15,599 bases of DNA, from contig CAYGFI010000111.1 in assembly GCA_964349045.1 (NCBI GenBank), positions 1 through 15,599 of the forward strand. The letters run 5' to 3'. A program made the translations under genes and the position numbers. This DNA is from JACJXF01 sp964349045 (lineage in GTDB: Bacteria; Bacteroidota; Bacteroidia; Bacteroidales; GCA-2748055). Of the stretch, positions 5,795 to 13,676 are shown one piece after another (the first letter of the stretch is position 1; every line of letters begins with the position of its first letter). The notes below the pieces were generated by a model. It made no database searches. It saw only the letters and a program-made list of their open reading frames with translations, and was not told where the DNA came from.

Positions 5795-8518
5795 TTATTT
5801 CAGTACAGCATTTACCGGAATTCCTGCCATTTGATCGTTGGCCTGAACTGAAAATTTATATGTTTCACCTTTTTTAATGGTTTTGTTATCAAAACTATAC
5901 ACTCCGAATCCTTTTAAAATAAATTCGTCCAATACCAGATCTCCTGAAGAACTCATAAGATAAACGGATCTATTGTATTTGCCTTTCCCAATGTCAACAG
6001 ATCCATACTGATACCCGTTTGACCAGAAATATTTACCAGTCAAATTATTGAATGTCATACTCTTGTTAACAGCAGAGTATTGAAATCCGGTGTATGCCAA
6101 TATTCCGGCCCATGCCGCCATAGCCCTGGCGTAACGGTGACCAAATTCTCCTTCATTGAATGGGTTTCTTTTATAACCATCATACCTGTCGCGAATCGCC
6201 TTGTAAACTTTCAGCCCGGCCTCTGTTTGTCCTTCATACATCATATGAGCTGCTGTACTGTACTCAAAACCTGTCATAATTTCTGTATAATATGGAAAAG
6301 GAAAATCCAGTAACTCCCCGTGCGGGTAGGAAGCCATGATCAAACCCGACTCCTCGTCAAGTCCGAAACTTCTGAAGGTATTGATATGATCATTAAAATT
6401 GGTCACATAGTTGTATTTCATTATACTTTTTAAAGTAGTGGCAACATGATCCTGGTCGAGTACATAGCCAAGACCTGCAGTATGCGAAAGGTATTGCCCC
6501 ACCAGCTGGTCAACAAGGCATCCTTTCCCAAGCTGGGCAACCCGGTCATGTCCTTCGGGAATGATCTGCTCATAATATTCACCATTGAAAAGATTCTGAT
6601 CAACCCATTCCCTGCCCTTTTTATAGAGGTTACTGCATTCGGCAGCAAATTCTGTATCATTTAAATAAATTGCCATTTCTTCTCCAGCCCGAAGTGCACC
6701 TAGATACCAGCCTGACATCTGAGGATTTGGGCCGAAATAATTAATATCCATAGTATTATGCTGTGAGCCTTCCATGACTCCATCTTTATCGGTATCCCAG
6801 ATACCTGTCCAGGCAAAACTAAGTGCCTTTTTTATATTTGGCCACATTTCCTGCAGTTTTTGGTCATCCCCTGATAATTGCCATTCCCTGTATACTTTAA
6901 TAATGGTTCCCATCTGGCCGTCCGCTGCCCAATGTTTAAATTTTTTGGCATTCTGTTCAAGTGGGAGCCCCACACGATGGCTCATGGCACCATCCTCATG
7001 CGTGGCATAAAGGAATTCGACCTCCCTGAATTTCATTGCAAGATCGCCGAAAAGATAGGGTATCGTAGCCTCATAATTCCATACATGAAAACAGGTGCCA
7101 AACCCCCAGCCTGCACTTCTGCCTCCCCCTAATTTAGTACCTGCAATGCTTCCGGACCCTTCAAATCCAAATGGATAGCCATCTTTTGTCCTGAATACGG
7201 TCTGACTCCTTAGGTTAGCAATATTGAAAAGGGCAGCTTCTTTGATTACATCCGGTATATCGCTCCTGCAAAACAGATTAAGGAACTGCAGCGTTTTGTT
7301 TTCAAGGTTCGTGAACTCCTTTGTGACATATTTCGCTACCTGCCATGAATCCTTTTGCTTAGTTGTATAGTAATTCCCAACTATTTCACTGGTACCATAA
7401 GCAGAATAATTGTTCTCTCCCTGGTCCCAGCCTCTCCGGTTGGGAAAATGCCATGTAATAAGGAAGACAAAGCTTTTCTCCTCTCCGGGTTTTAGCGTTT
7501 CTTTTACGGCCAGGGTAGCAGGAGGTGTGGCCAGGTCGTACCTTTGCTTATTTTGCAAGAGATCCTCCATTATATCGGATGCTTCATATCCCCCGTCTTT
7601 GCCGGAGAATCCATAATCGGTCAACTCGCCATCCTCAGTAAAATCATCTATGAATTCCCGGAATGTCCAGTTCCATCCAAGTTTTGCCCAGGATGTCCTG
7701 TAAGTAACAATAGATTTCGATGGGGTCGCAAGGGATATATTACCCCAATTCACTGATGATGAATCGACTCCATTTGAATACATAAATAATCCTCTTAGAT
7801 TGCTCTCTTCCTGGTACCTGTTCTCATTCCTGTCGGGCTTGCCATCCCAGCCATCAGTACCAATGAAATTGGGTATCATTCCACAAACCGACACAGAATA
7901 GTCTTTATTAGTCGGGTTTTTAACCACATACCTGAGAATCGCCACCGGCAGGCTGCTATTATCCAGGTCTCCGGGGATCAAAGGATTGAAAGCCTCCAGT
8001 CTGACCATAAGCGGGACCTCCGAATGTTTAAACTGAATCCGGGCCATAGGATATGCAGTATTAAATTCAGTTTCCTCAAACCTTGGGAAACCAGCATTAA
8101 AAACGTCGCAACCCCAATCGCCATAATATCTGCTTTCGGCAATGGGGCCTTCCAGAAGCCTTATTTCTCCATCGGTTTCTCCTTCTTCCTTAAAATACAG
8201 TGCAAAAAATGGGGCATTGGCAATAGTTGGTTCAACCAGTTTAAACGCAGGAGTCCATCCAAGTGCTCCACGGTTAACTATTTCCCAATCCCGCAGATCT
8301 CCCCTTCCTCCAATGGAAACAGTGCCTGTTCCAATTCCTCCCAATGGCATGGCAACTTCATCCAGAAACTTGCCCTGGTATCTTTTCAGTACAGGCCATT
8401 CCGGATGCTGGTTAATTGTCTTTTGCTTACCTGCAGAATTCGAAGGACTGTCTGAAGTGCAGGCAGAAAACAATAAGCAAATAATCAGCCAAAGAATGTT
8501 TTTAGTGTTACATCTCAT
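5795..8518 (-). CDS. GH116 family glycoside hydrolase (beta-glucosidase/glucosylceramidase type), lipoprotein
   Basis: A 907-residue enzyme. Residues 1-20 are a lipoprotein signal (hydrophobic LWLIICLLF, then FSAC with Cys20). The N-terminal beta domain (about 45-370) opens with the family signature AMPLGGIGTGTVSIGGRGDL, then RDWEIVNR. The (alpha/alpha)6 catalytic domain (DUF608, about 425-800) holds FGFEG (E453), TCFHVWNYEAT, HNTMDINYFG (D591) and CLVDQLVGQYL. By comparison with human GBA2 (E527, D677) and TxGH116 (E441, D593), E453 is the likely nucleophile and D591 the likely acid/base. The family acts on beta-glucosides, beta-xylosides, N-acetylglucosaminides or glucosylceramide, so the substrate is open. 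About 80 residues of beta-rich C-terminal extension follow. It lies 27 bp after the permease gene on the same strand, so probably one operon. The residues after Cys20 (TSDSPSNS) do not match the acidic surface-export signal well, so a periplasmic location is favoured. Confidence 0.92.
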   Translation of the reverse strand: MRCNTKNILWLIICLLFSACTSDSPSNSAGKQKTINQHPEWPVLKRYQGKFLDEVAMPLGGIGTGTVSIGGRGDLRDWEIVNRGALGWTPAFKLVEPTIANAPFFALYFKEEGETDGEIRLLEGPIAESRYYGDWGCDVFNAGFPRFEETEFNTAYPMARIQFKHSEVPLMVRLEAFNPLIPGDLDNSSLPVAILRYVVKNPTNKDYSVSVCGMIPNFIGTDGWDGKPDRNENRYQEESNLRGLFMYSNGVDSSSVNWGNISLATPSKSIVTYRTSWAKLGWNWTFREFIDDFTEDGELTDYGFSGKDGGYEASDIMEDLLQNKQRYDLATPPATLAVKETLKPGEEKSFVFLITWHFPNRRGWDQGENNYSAYGTSEIVGNYYTTKQKDSWQVAKYVTKEFTNLENKTLQFLNLFCRSDIPDVIKEAALFNIANLRSQTVFRTKDGYPFGFEGSGSIAGTKLGGGRSAGWGFGTCFHVWNYEATIPYLFGDLAMKFREVEFLYATHEDGAMSHRVGLPLEQNAKKFKHWAADGQMGTIIKVYREWQLSGDDQKLQEMWPNIKKALSFAWTGIWDTDKDGVMEGSQHNTMDINYFGPNPQMSGWYLGALRAGEEMAIYLNDTEFAAECSNLYKKGREWVDQNLFNGEYYEQIIPEGHDRVAQLGKGCLVDQLVGQYLSHTAGLGYVLDQDHVATTLKSIMKYNYVTNFNDHINTFRSFGLDEESGLIMASYPHGELLDFPFPYYTEIMTGFEYSTAAHMMYEGQTEAGLKVYKAIRDRYDGYKRNPFNEGEFGHRYARAMAAWAGILAYTGFQYSAVNKSMTFNNLTGKYFWSNGYQYGSVDIGKGKYNRSVYLMSSSGDLVLDEFILKGFGVYSFDNKTIKKGETYKFSVQANDQMAGIPVNAVLK

Positions 8519-8545
8519 TTCTTGTGTTTTAATTTGAATATAAAA

Positions 8546-9844
8546 TTATCCTCCGATCACCGTGGTTCTTATTTTAGACCCAATAAATGCATAATATACA
8601 ATGGCCATATAGCATACCAAAGGAACCAATAATGCCATAGCCATACTGCGGGTAAGTTCAAATATCCATCCCATGACTGGTGTTAGTGCAGCACCACCAA
8701 TAATTGACATTACCATAAGTGATCCTCCAATTTTTGTATTTGGCCCCAGCCCTTTTATGCCAAGTGCAAAGATTGTCGGAAACATTAGAGACATGAAAAA
8801 ACTGGTAAAGACCACGGCCCAAAGGCCTACCCAACCCGGGTAAATTATTCCGATAGATATAAGCAGAATATTAATCACTCCATAAACGCCCATTAGCAAC
8901 CTCGGTTCAAAAAACCTCATGAGGTAGGTAGCTAAAAATCTTCCCACTCCAAAAGCTACAAGACTTCCAGTGAGATAACCACCAGCGACTTTTTCCATTT
9001 CTCCGGTATAATCCTGCATGTATTGAATAAAATAACTCCATGTTCCGACCTGGGCGCCGACATAAAAAAACTGGGCAATAACCCCATAAATAAAGTGGGG
9101 GTATTTGAGAAGGTCTTTAATTCTTCCCTTCTGTTCAACGAAGCTTTGCTTAGATTCATACTCAATTGGAGGGAATTTTGTCCGGATTATCAGAAATGCC
9201 CATAGGAACATAACTACCCCGATGATAAGATAAGGCTTAACTACCCGGAGTATCTCCGACTGCAGATAACCATCATACGTGCCCGCTTCTTTCATAAGAG
9301 CAATATCACTCTCAGTCATTTCGATGCCCGAAAAAATAAATACCGTTCCGATGCCTACGCCAAGGATTGCCCCAAGGGGATTAAAAGACTGTGAAAGGTT
9401 TAGTCTTTGTTCTGAGGTTTTTTGATCACCCAGAGTAGCAATAAACGGATTGGCACCGGTTTCCAGGAAAGAAAGTCCACAGGCAATAACGAAAAGCGCC
9501 ACAAGGAAAAAGAAATATTCTCCAATCAGGGCGGCAGGCCAGAACAGGAAGGTGCCCAGGGCGAAAAGGAACAGACCAATGACCAGGCCAGTCTTATATC
9601 CATATTTTTTCATAATCAGCGCTGCAGGCATGGCCAGGGCAAAATAGCCGAAAAAGAAGAACGTCTGAACGAAACCTGCTGCCAACCTTGATAATTCAAA
9701 AGATTTCATAAATTGTTTTATGAGCACTGCGTTCAAATTAACAGCAATTCCCCAGAAGAGGAAGAGTGCTGTAACCAAGATGAAAGTAGTGGTATATTCT
9801 TTCGCAACGAGGCTGGCTTTTACTTTAATTTTATCCTTTTTCAT
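8546..9844 (-). CDS. FucP-type MFS sugar permease (sugar:proton symporter family)
   Basis: A 432-residue inner-membrane protein with about 12 hydrophobic segments, belonging to the fucose/glucose/galactose permease branch of the MFS. Marker segments are ALFLFWGIAVNLNAVLI (helix 1), FFFFGYFALAMPAALIMKKY, SFLETGANPF, RLNLSQSFNPLGA, and MFPTIFALGIKGLG near residue 350. Relative to E. coli FucP, E135 corresponds to E128 and N162 to N155, both with an offset of 7. With the same offset, the proton-coupling D46 corresponds to A39, so a key acidic residue is missing. The Met start is followed by a lysine-rich cytosolic tail (KKDKIKVKASLVAKEY). It is the first gene of a two-gene unit with the GH116 enzyme, which suggests it carries the monosaccharide that enzyme releases. 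The sugar itself cannot be told. Confidence 0.92.
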   Translation of the reverse strand: MKKDKIKVKASLVAKEYTTTFILVTALFLFWGIAVNLNAVLIKQFMKSFELSRLAAGFVQTFFFFGYFALAMPAALIMKKYGYKTGLVIGLFLFALGTFLFWPAALIGEYFFFLVALFVIACGLSFLETGANPFIATLGDQKTSEQRLNLSQSFNPLGAILGVGIGTVFIFSGIEMTESDIALMKEAGTYDGYLQSEILRVVKPYLIIGVVMFLWAFLIIRTKFPPIEYESKQSFVEQKGRIKDLLKYPHFIYGVIAQFFYVGAQVGTWSYFIQYMQDYTGEMEKVAGGYLTGSLVAFGVGRFLATYLMRFFEPRLLMGVYGVINILLISIGIIYPGWVGLWAVVFTSFFMSLMFPTIFALGIKGLGPNTKIGGSLMVMSIIGGAALTPVMGWIFELTRSMAMALLVPLVCYMAIVYYAFIGSKIRTTVIGG

Positions 9845-9929
9845 AATAAAAGATTTAATTTCAATTTTTCCTTTTTCTAAAACTTAATATATGTCGGGAT
9901 CTCTTTAAAATAAAAACTTACACTACAAT

Positions 9930-9937
9930 CAAAATTA
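9930..9937 (-). promoter_or_regulatory. Possible -7 element (TAATTTTG) for the permease-GH116 operon
   Basis: On the minus strand TAATTTTG fits TAnnTTTG, 85 bp upstream of the permease ATG. An upstream TTG box is present only at a slightly long spacing (about 24 bp). In A/T-rich sequence such a match can arise by chance. Confidence 0.3.
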
Positions 9938-10477
9938 AATAATTAATACTGATGAAAAGATCAATAAATATTTCAAATGAGGAGAATTATCTTAATTAAA
10001 ATAGTATTATTCATTCGGAAAAGTGCAATAATAAACAGTTTGGGCAATTAGTGGTTATAATTATGAAATTCAGGTATCATTTTAAGATAGCATAGGGCTG
10101 AAAAATGAAATAGGATTTTTCATTTCAAGTGACATAGAAATACTTTTCAAAAAGGAAAATCCTCCAATTCTTCAGTATTTTCTGGCAGAAGCTTATTCTT
10201 ATGGGAGTAAGATGCTTTTAAATAGTGGGCATAACGTAAAATATCTTAACTTTTATAACATCCACTGAAAATAATCCTTATTCCTTAATGCAGGAATCTA
10301 TTATTTAACAGATAATTATCTCATCTGCAAGTGAAAAGCTCCTATAAACCTGATTTACTGACTTCTGCGCATATATTATGTATAAGAATTCACTTTTTTG
10401 AAAGATTTTTCCACTATTATGCGTGTCTTCTCCTCTTAAAAATTCGTTTTTACCACTCCTCCATAAAGTTTGTGTCA

Positions 10478-10485
10478 TACTTTTG
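10478..10485 (+). promoter_or_regulatory. Possible -7 element (TACTTTTG) for the SusC-SusD operon
   Basis: TACTTTTG fits the Bacteroidota TAnnTTTG consensus and lies 53 bp before the SusC ATG, a usual distance. The upstream region has a T run (around 10447-10451) but no well-spaced TTTG box, which could mean an activator-dependent promoter. Confidence 0.4.
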
Positions 10486-10538
10486 GCTTGAACTAAATCT
10501 ATTCTTAATTATTTTATTAACCTTAAAAACGAAAAACC

Positions 10539-13500
10539 ATGGGAAAACTTAAACTATTACTAGTACCATTGTATATTGTTTTGTTTACTGCTGCAAGTAT
10601 AGCGCAGGAAATCAGTGGCACAGTCTCAGATGAAAATGGCATTGGTTTGCCTGGAGTCAATGTGGTTCTAAAAGAGACTACGATAGGTACTATTACTAAT
10701 ATAGAGGGGAGCTACTCTATAGGTCCGGTTAAACCTGATGCTGTGCTGGTATTTTCTTATATTGGATATCAGTCAGTTGAATTGTCGGTTGGGTCACGTT
10801 CTATAATTGATGTTAGCCTTGTTCCAGACACAAAAATACTTGATCAAGTAGTAATTGTAGGTTATTCAACTCAGAAAAGGAAAAGCATCACTGGAGCCAC
10901 AAATATTATAGATGGTGATGTCATAAATGATCTGCCTGTCACAAATGTTAATCAGGCATTACAAGGACGAGTACCTGGTGTGGATATCGGATCACCAGGT
11001 GATCCTTCACAAGGCTCAATTGTAAGAATACGTGGACTCAATAGTTTTAATTCTGGCAACGATCCTTTATATATAATTGATGGGCTTCAATATCAGGGTA
11101 ACCTAAATGCCATTAATCCTTCAGATATTGAGAGTATTACTGTTCTTAAGGATGGATCATCTGCCTCAATATATGGAGCCAGAGCTGCAGGAGGAGTAAT
11201 AATAATCACCACTAAAAAGGGGAAAATGGATCAAAAGACCAAATTAACATTTGATTCATATGCTGGGTATAATGTAGCAGCTGATTTACCCCAAATGGTT
11301 AATACACAAGAATTTGCGAATTCAATATGGTTAAGCCAGAAAAATGCAGGACTTCCTTTAAATCATTCACAATTTGGCAATGGTCAAATTCCTGTAATAC
11401 CCGATTTCATTAGTCCTTTAGGTTCATTTGAAGGAGATCCCGGTACAGATATTAGTGACTATGATCTAATATATAATCAGATTATGAGGACAGGAGACAC
11501 CAAATGGTTTGAGGAAATAACCAGTCCTGGTCTTGTTCAAAATTATCATGTAACACTAACAGGATCTGGCAATGGAAATCGATATGGATTATCGTTTAAT
11601 TATCTTGATAATAACGGAGCTATTATATATACTAATTATAAACGATATAGTATGAGAGTAAATTCTGAGTTTTCACTGTTAAATAATCGATTACGGATAG
11701 GTGAAAATATTACCCTCTCAAGTTCTAAGTCTATGGGTGCAGCTGGAGAAAATGCAATAGGCTTATGTAATTTGATGCCTCCAGCTGTTCCTGTGTATGA
11801 TATTGCAGGTAATTTCGCTGGAACAAGGGGTGGAGCTTTAAGCTTGGGTACTAACTTCGATAATCCGGTCGCTATGCTTTTCAGATCAAAAGATAATTAT
11901 ACTTCTTCTCTTGAATTATTGGGTAATGCATACGTAGTAATTGATATCCTTAACGGACTATCTGCTAGAACTAACTTAGGGATTGTTCAGAGTATGGGTA
12001 ATAGTAAAAGTTTTTCTTCAAAAAACCCTGAGCAATTAGGTGCTAACGCGAGAAATAGTTTAGGTGTAGGATATAACGGAAGTAATAATTGGATATGGTC
12101 AAATACTCTTGAATATTCAAAAATAATTGCTGACGATCATAATTTAGCACTTTTATTAGGTCAGGAAATGACAGAGACAACATCTTCTGGATTTAGTGCC
12201 TCAAGACAAAATTTTTTTACGGAGTCTATTGCATATAGGTATTTAGTTGCTTCTTCAGGTCCACAGACTAATGTAGGACAAACACCCACAATTTTAAGGC
12301 TTTCATCAGTTTTTGGCAAGTTAGATTATGGATTGAAAGATAAATACTTTTTTTCTACTACAATTAGAAGAGATGGATCCACTCGATTTGGAGTGAATAA
12401 TCGCTTTGGAACATTTTCTTCTGCAGGATTAGCCTGGTTAATAACAGAAGAACAATTTCTAAAAAATAGTTCATTTATTAATTTTCTTAAATTAAAAACA
12501 AGCTTTGGAAATGCTGGAAATCAAAATGCTGTTGGTCAGTTCCTGGCAGATGATTTATACGCCCCCGATAATACCTTCGGATCTTATGATATCAATGCGA
12601 CAAATACGCAACTGGCAGAGGGTCTTATAAGAACGGATAATGGTAATCCTGACGTAAAGTGGGAAACTTCGAGTTCATTAAACATAGGTTTGGAAAGTAA
12701 TCTTTTTAATGGTCTGGACTTCAGTTTTAATTGGTACAGAAAAATAACTAAGGATGCTCTTGTACCATTAGGCTCATTGCCTCTGAATACAGGCGTGACT
12801 CCCCCACCAACCATTAATCTTGGTAAAATTAAGAATAACGGTATAGAAATGACTCTTGGATACAAAAAGGTATTCAATGAATTCGGTTTTAATATTTTTG
12901 GAACTATTTCCGGGTTTAGAAATGAAGTGATTGATATTGACGAAAATCCAAATACAGTTTTCTATGGACCAGTATACGGTCAAGGAGGACTTAGGGCTAC
13001 AAGGATAGAAGTAGGACACCCTATTTCAGTTTTTTATGGTTTGATTGTTGATGGTGTAGTGCAAGATGGGCCTAACGCTGGAAATTTTAATTTTAGAGAC
13101 CTAAACGACGATGGTGAAATTACATCAGATGACCAAGCATATTTAGGAAAACCTCAGCCTGATTTCTCATATAGTTTAAACCTTGACCTCACCTATAAAA
13201 ACTTTAACCTTACTGCGTTTTTTAATGGTGTTGAGGGCAATGAAATATGGAATAACAATAAATGGGCTACAGATTTTGATACAAGAGCATATTTTACCAG
13301 AAGTGTGCGTGTAATAACTGATGCTTGGACCCCTGAAAATCATAGTAATAAACTTGCCCAATACAATGCACTTACAGCCGCATATAATTACCGATCATCT
13401 TCCTATTATGTAGAAGATGGATCTTATCTGAAATTGCAAAATCTACAATTAAGTTATACGTTCAAAAAACTTAATGTTTTTGACAAACTTAGAATTTATG

Positions 13501-13664
13501 TACAAGCTCAAAATCTTTTCACATTAACCAAATACACTGGACCAGATCCTGAAGTATATTTATTTACTACTCGTTTTGGTGGAAATAGTGAGTTGGGAGT
13601 GGATTATGGATATAAATATCCTGTTGCAAAGTTTTATGCAGTTGGTTTTAATGTCGAATTCTAA
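10539..13664 (+). CDS. SusC/RagA family TonB-linked outer-membrane transporter
   Basis: A 1041-residue TonB-dependent barrel. Residues 1-22 are a signal peptide with cleavage likely after SIA. A carboxypeptidase-like regulatory domain follows (about 24-96: ISGTVSDENGIGLPGVNVVL, then NIEGSYSI, then YIGYQSVEL). The TonB-box region is at about 101-115 (LDQVVIVGYSTQKR), and the plug at about 115-228 shows NVNQALQGRVPGVDI, IRGLNSFNSGNDPLYIIDG and GSSASIYGARAAGGVIIITTKKG, all hallmarks of SusC. The rest is a beta-barrel ending in a C-terminal Phe, as the BAM complex prefers. SusC imports oligosaccharides or other large nutrients with TonB energy, while SusD acts as its lid. The SusD gene follows after 12 bp. 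Base composition looks clearly more A/T-rich than in the GH116 and protease genes. There is no N-terminal STN domain, so this is not an anti-sigma-coupled SusC. Confidence 0.96.
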   Translation: MGKLKLLLVPLYIVLFTAASIAQEISGTVSDENGIGLPGVNVVLKETTIGTITNIEGSYSIGPVKPDAVLVFSYIGYQSVELSVGSRSIIDVSLVPDTKILDQVVIVGYSTQKRKSITGATNIIDGDVINDLPVTNVNQALQGRVPGVDIGSPGDPSQGSIVRIRGLNSFNSGNDPLYIIDGLQYQGNLNAINPSDIESITVLKDGSSASIYGARAAGGVIIITTKKGKMDQKTKLTFDSYAGYNVAADLPQMVNTQEFANSIWLSQKNAGLPLNHSQFGNGQIPVIPDFISPLGSFEGDPGTDISDYDLIYNQIMRTGDTKWFEEITSPGLVQNYHVTLTGSGNGNRYGLSFNYLDNNGAIIYTNYKRYSMRVNSEFSLLNNRLRIGENITLSSSKSMGAAGENAIGLCNLMPPAVPVYDIAGNFAGTRGGALSLGTNFDNPVAMLFRSKDNYTSSLELLGNAYVVIDILNGLSARTNLGIVQSMGNSKSFSSKNPEQLGANARNSLGVGYNGSNNWIWSNTLEYSKIIADDHNLALLLGQEMTETTSSGFSASRQNFFTESIAYRYLVASSGPQTNVGQTPTILRLSSVFGKLDYGLKDKYFFSTTIRRDGSTRFGVNNRFGTFSSAGLAWLITEEQFLKNSSFINFLKLKTSFGNAGNQNAVGQFLADDLYAPDNTFGSYDINATNTQLAEGLIRTDNGNPDVKWETSSSLNIGLESNLFNGLDFSFNWYRKITKDALVPLGSLPLNTGVTPPPTINLGKIKNNGIEMTLGYKKVFNEFGFNIFGTISGFRNEVIDIDENPNTVFYGPVYGQGGLRATRIEVGHPISVFYGLIVDGVVQDGPNAGNFNFRDLNDDGEITSDDQAYLGKPQPDFSYSLNLDLTYKNFNLTAFFNGVEGNEIWNNNKWATDFDTRAYFTRSVRVITDAWTPENHSNKLAQYNALTAAYNYRSSSYYVEDGSYLKLQNLQLSYTFKKLNVFDKLRIYVQAQNLFTLTKYTGPDPEVYLFTTRFGGNSELGVDYGYKYPVAKFYAVGFNVEF

Positions 13665-13676
13665 TTTTTAGATACC

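Larger units (their letters stand above)
9845..10538. other. 694-bp divergent intergenic region between the permease and SusC operons
   Basis: No gene is supported. The sequence is strongly A/T-rich and should contain both divergent promoters. Visible structures are an 8-bp stem AAATGAAA-TAGGATT-TTTCATTT near 10105-10127, a 6-bp hairpin ATTCCT-TAATGC-AGGAAT (10280-10297), and a perfect 12-bp palindrome AGATAATTATCT (10310-10321). A 60-codon open stretch without a start codon (10086-10268, + strand) is not called a gene. Regulator binding sites are expected here, but none is recognised. Confidence 0.6.

Noticed and set aside
8024..8537. Plus-strand ORFs of 130-140 codons opposite the start of the GH116 gene
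   Set aside because: They are antisense shadows of a strongly supported GH116 coding region.
10086..10268. Open stretch of 60 codons upstream of SusC
   Set aside because: It lacks a start codon near its beginning and no motif is recognised. It is kept only as an observation on the intergenic region.
10331..10552. 73-codon ORF running into the SusC start
   Set aside because: It covers the probable SusC promoter, overlaps the SusC ATG in another frame, and has no recognisable domain.
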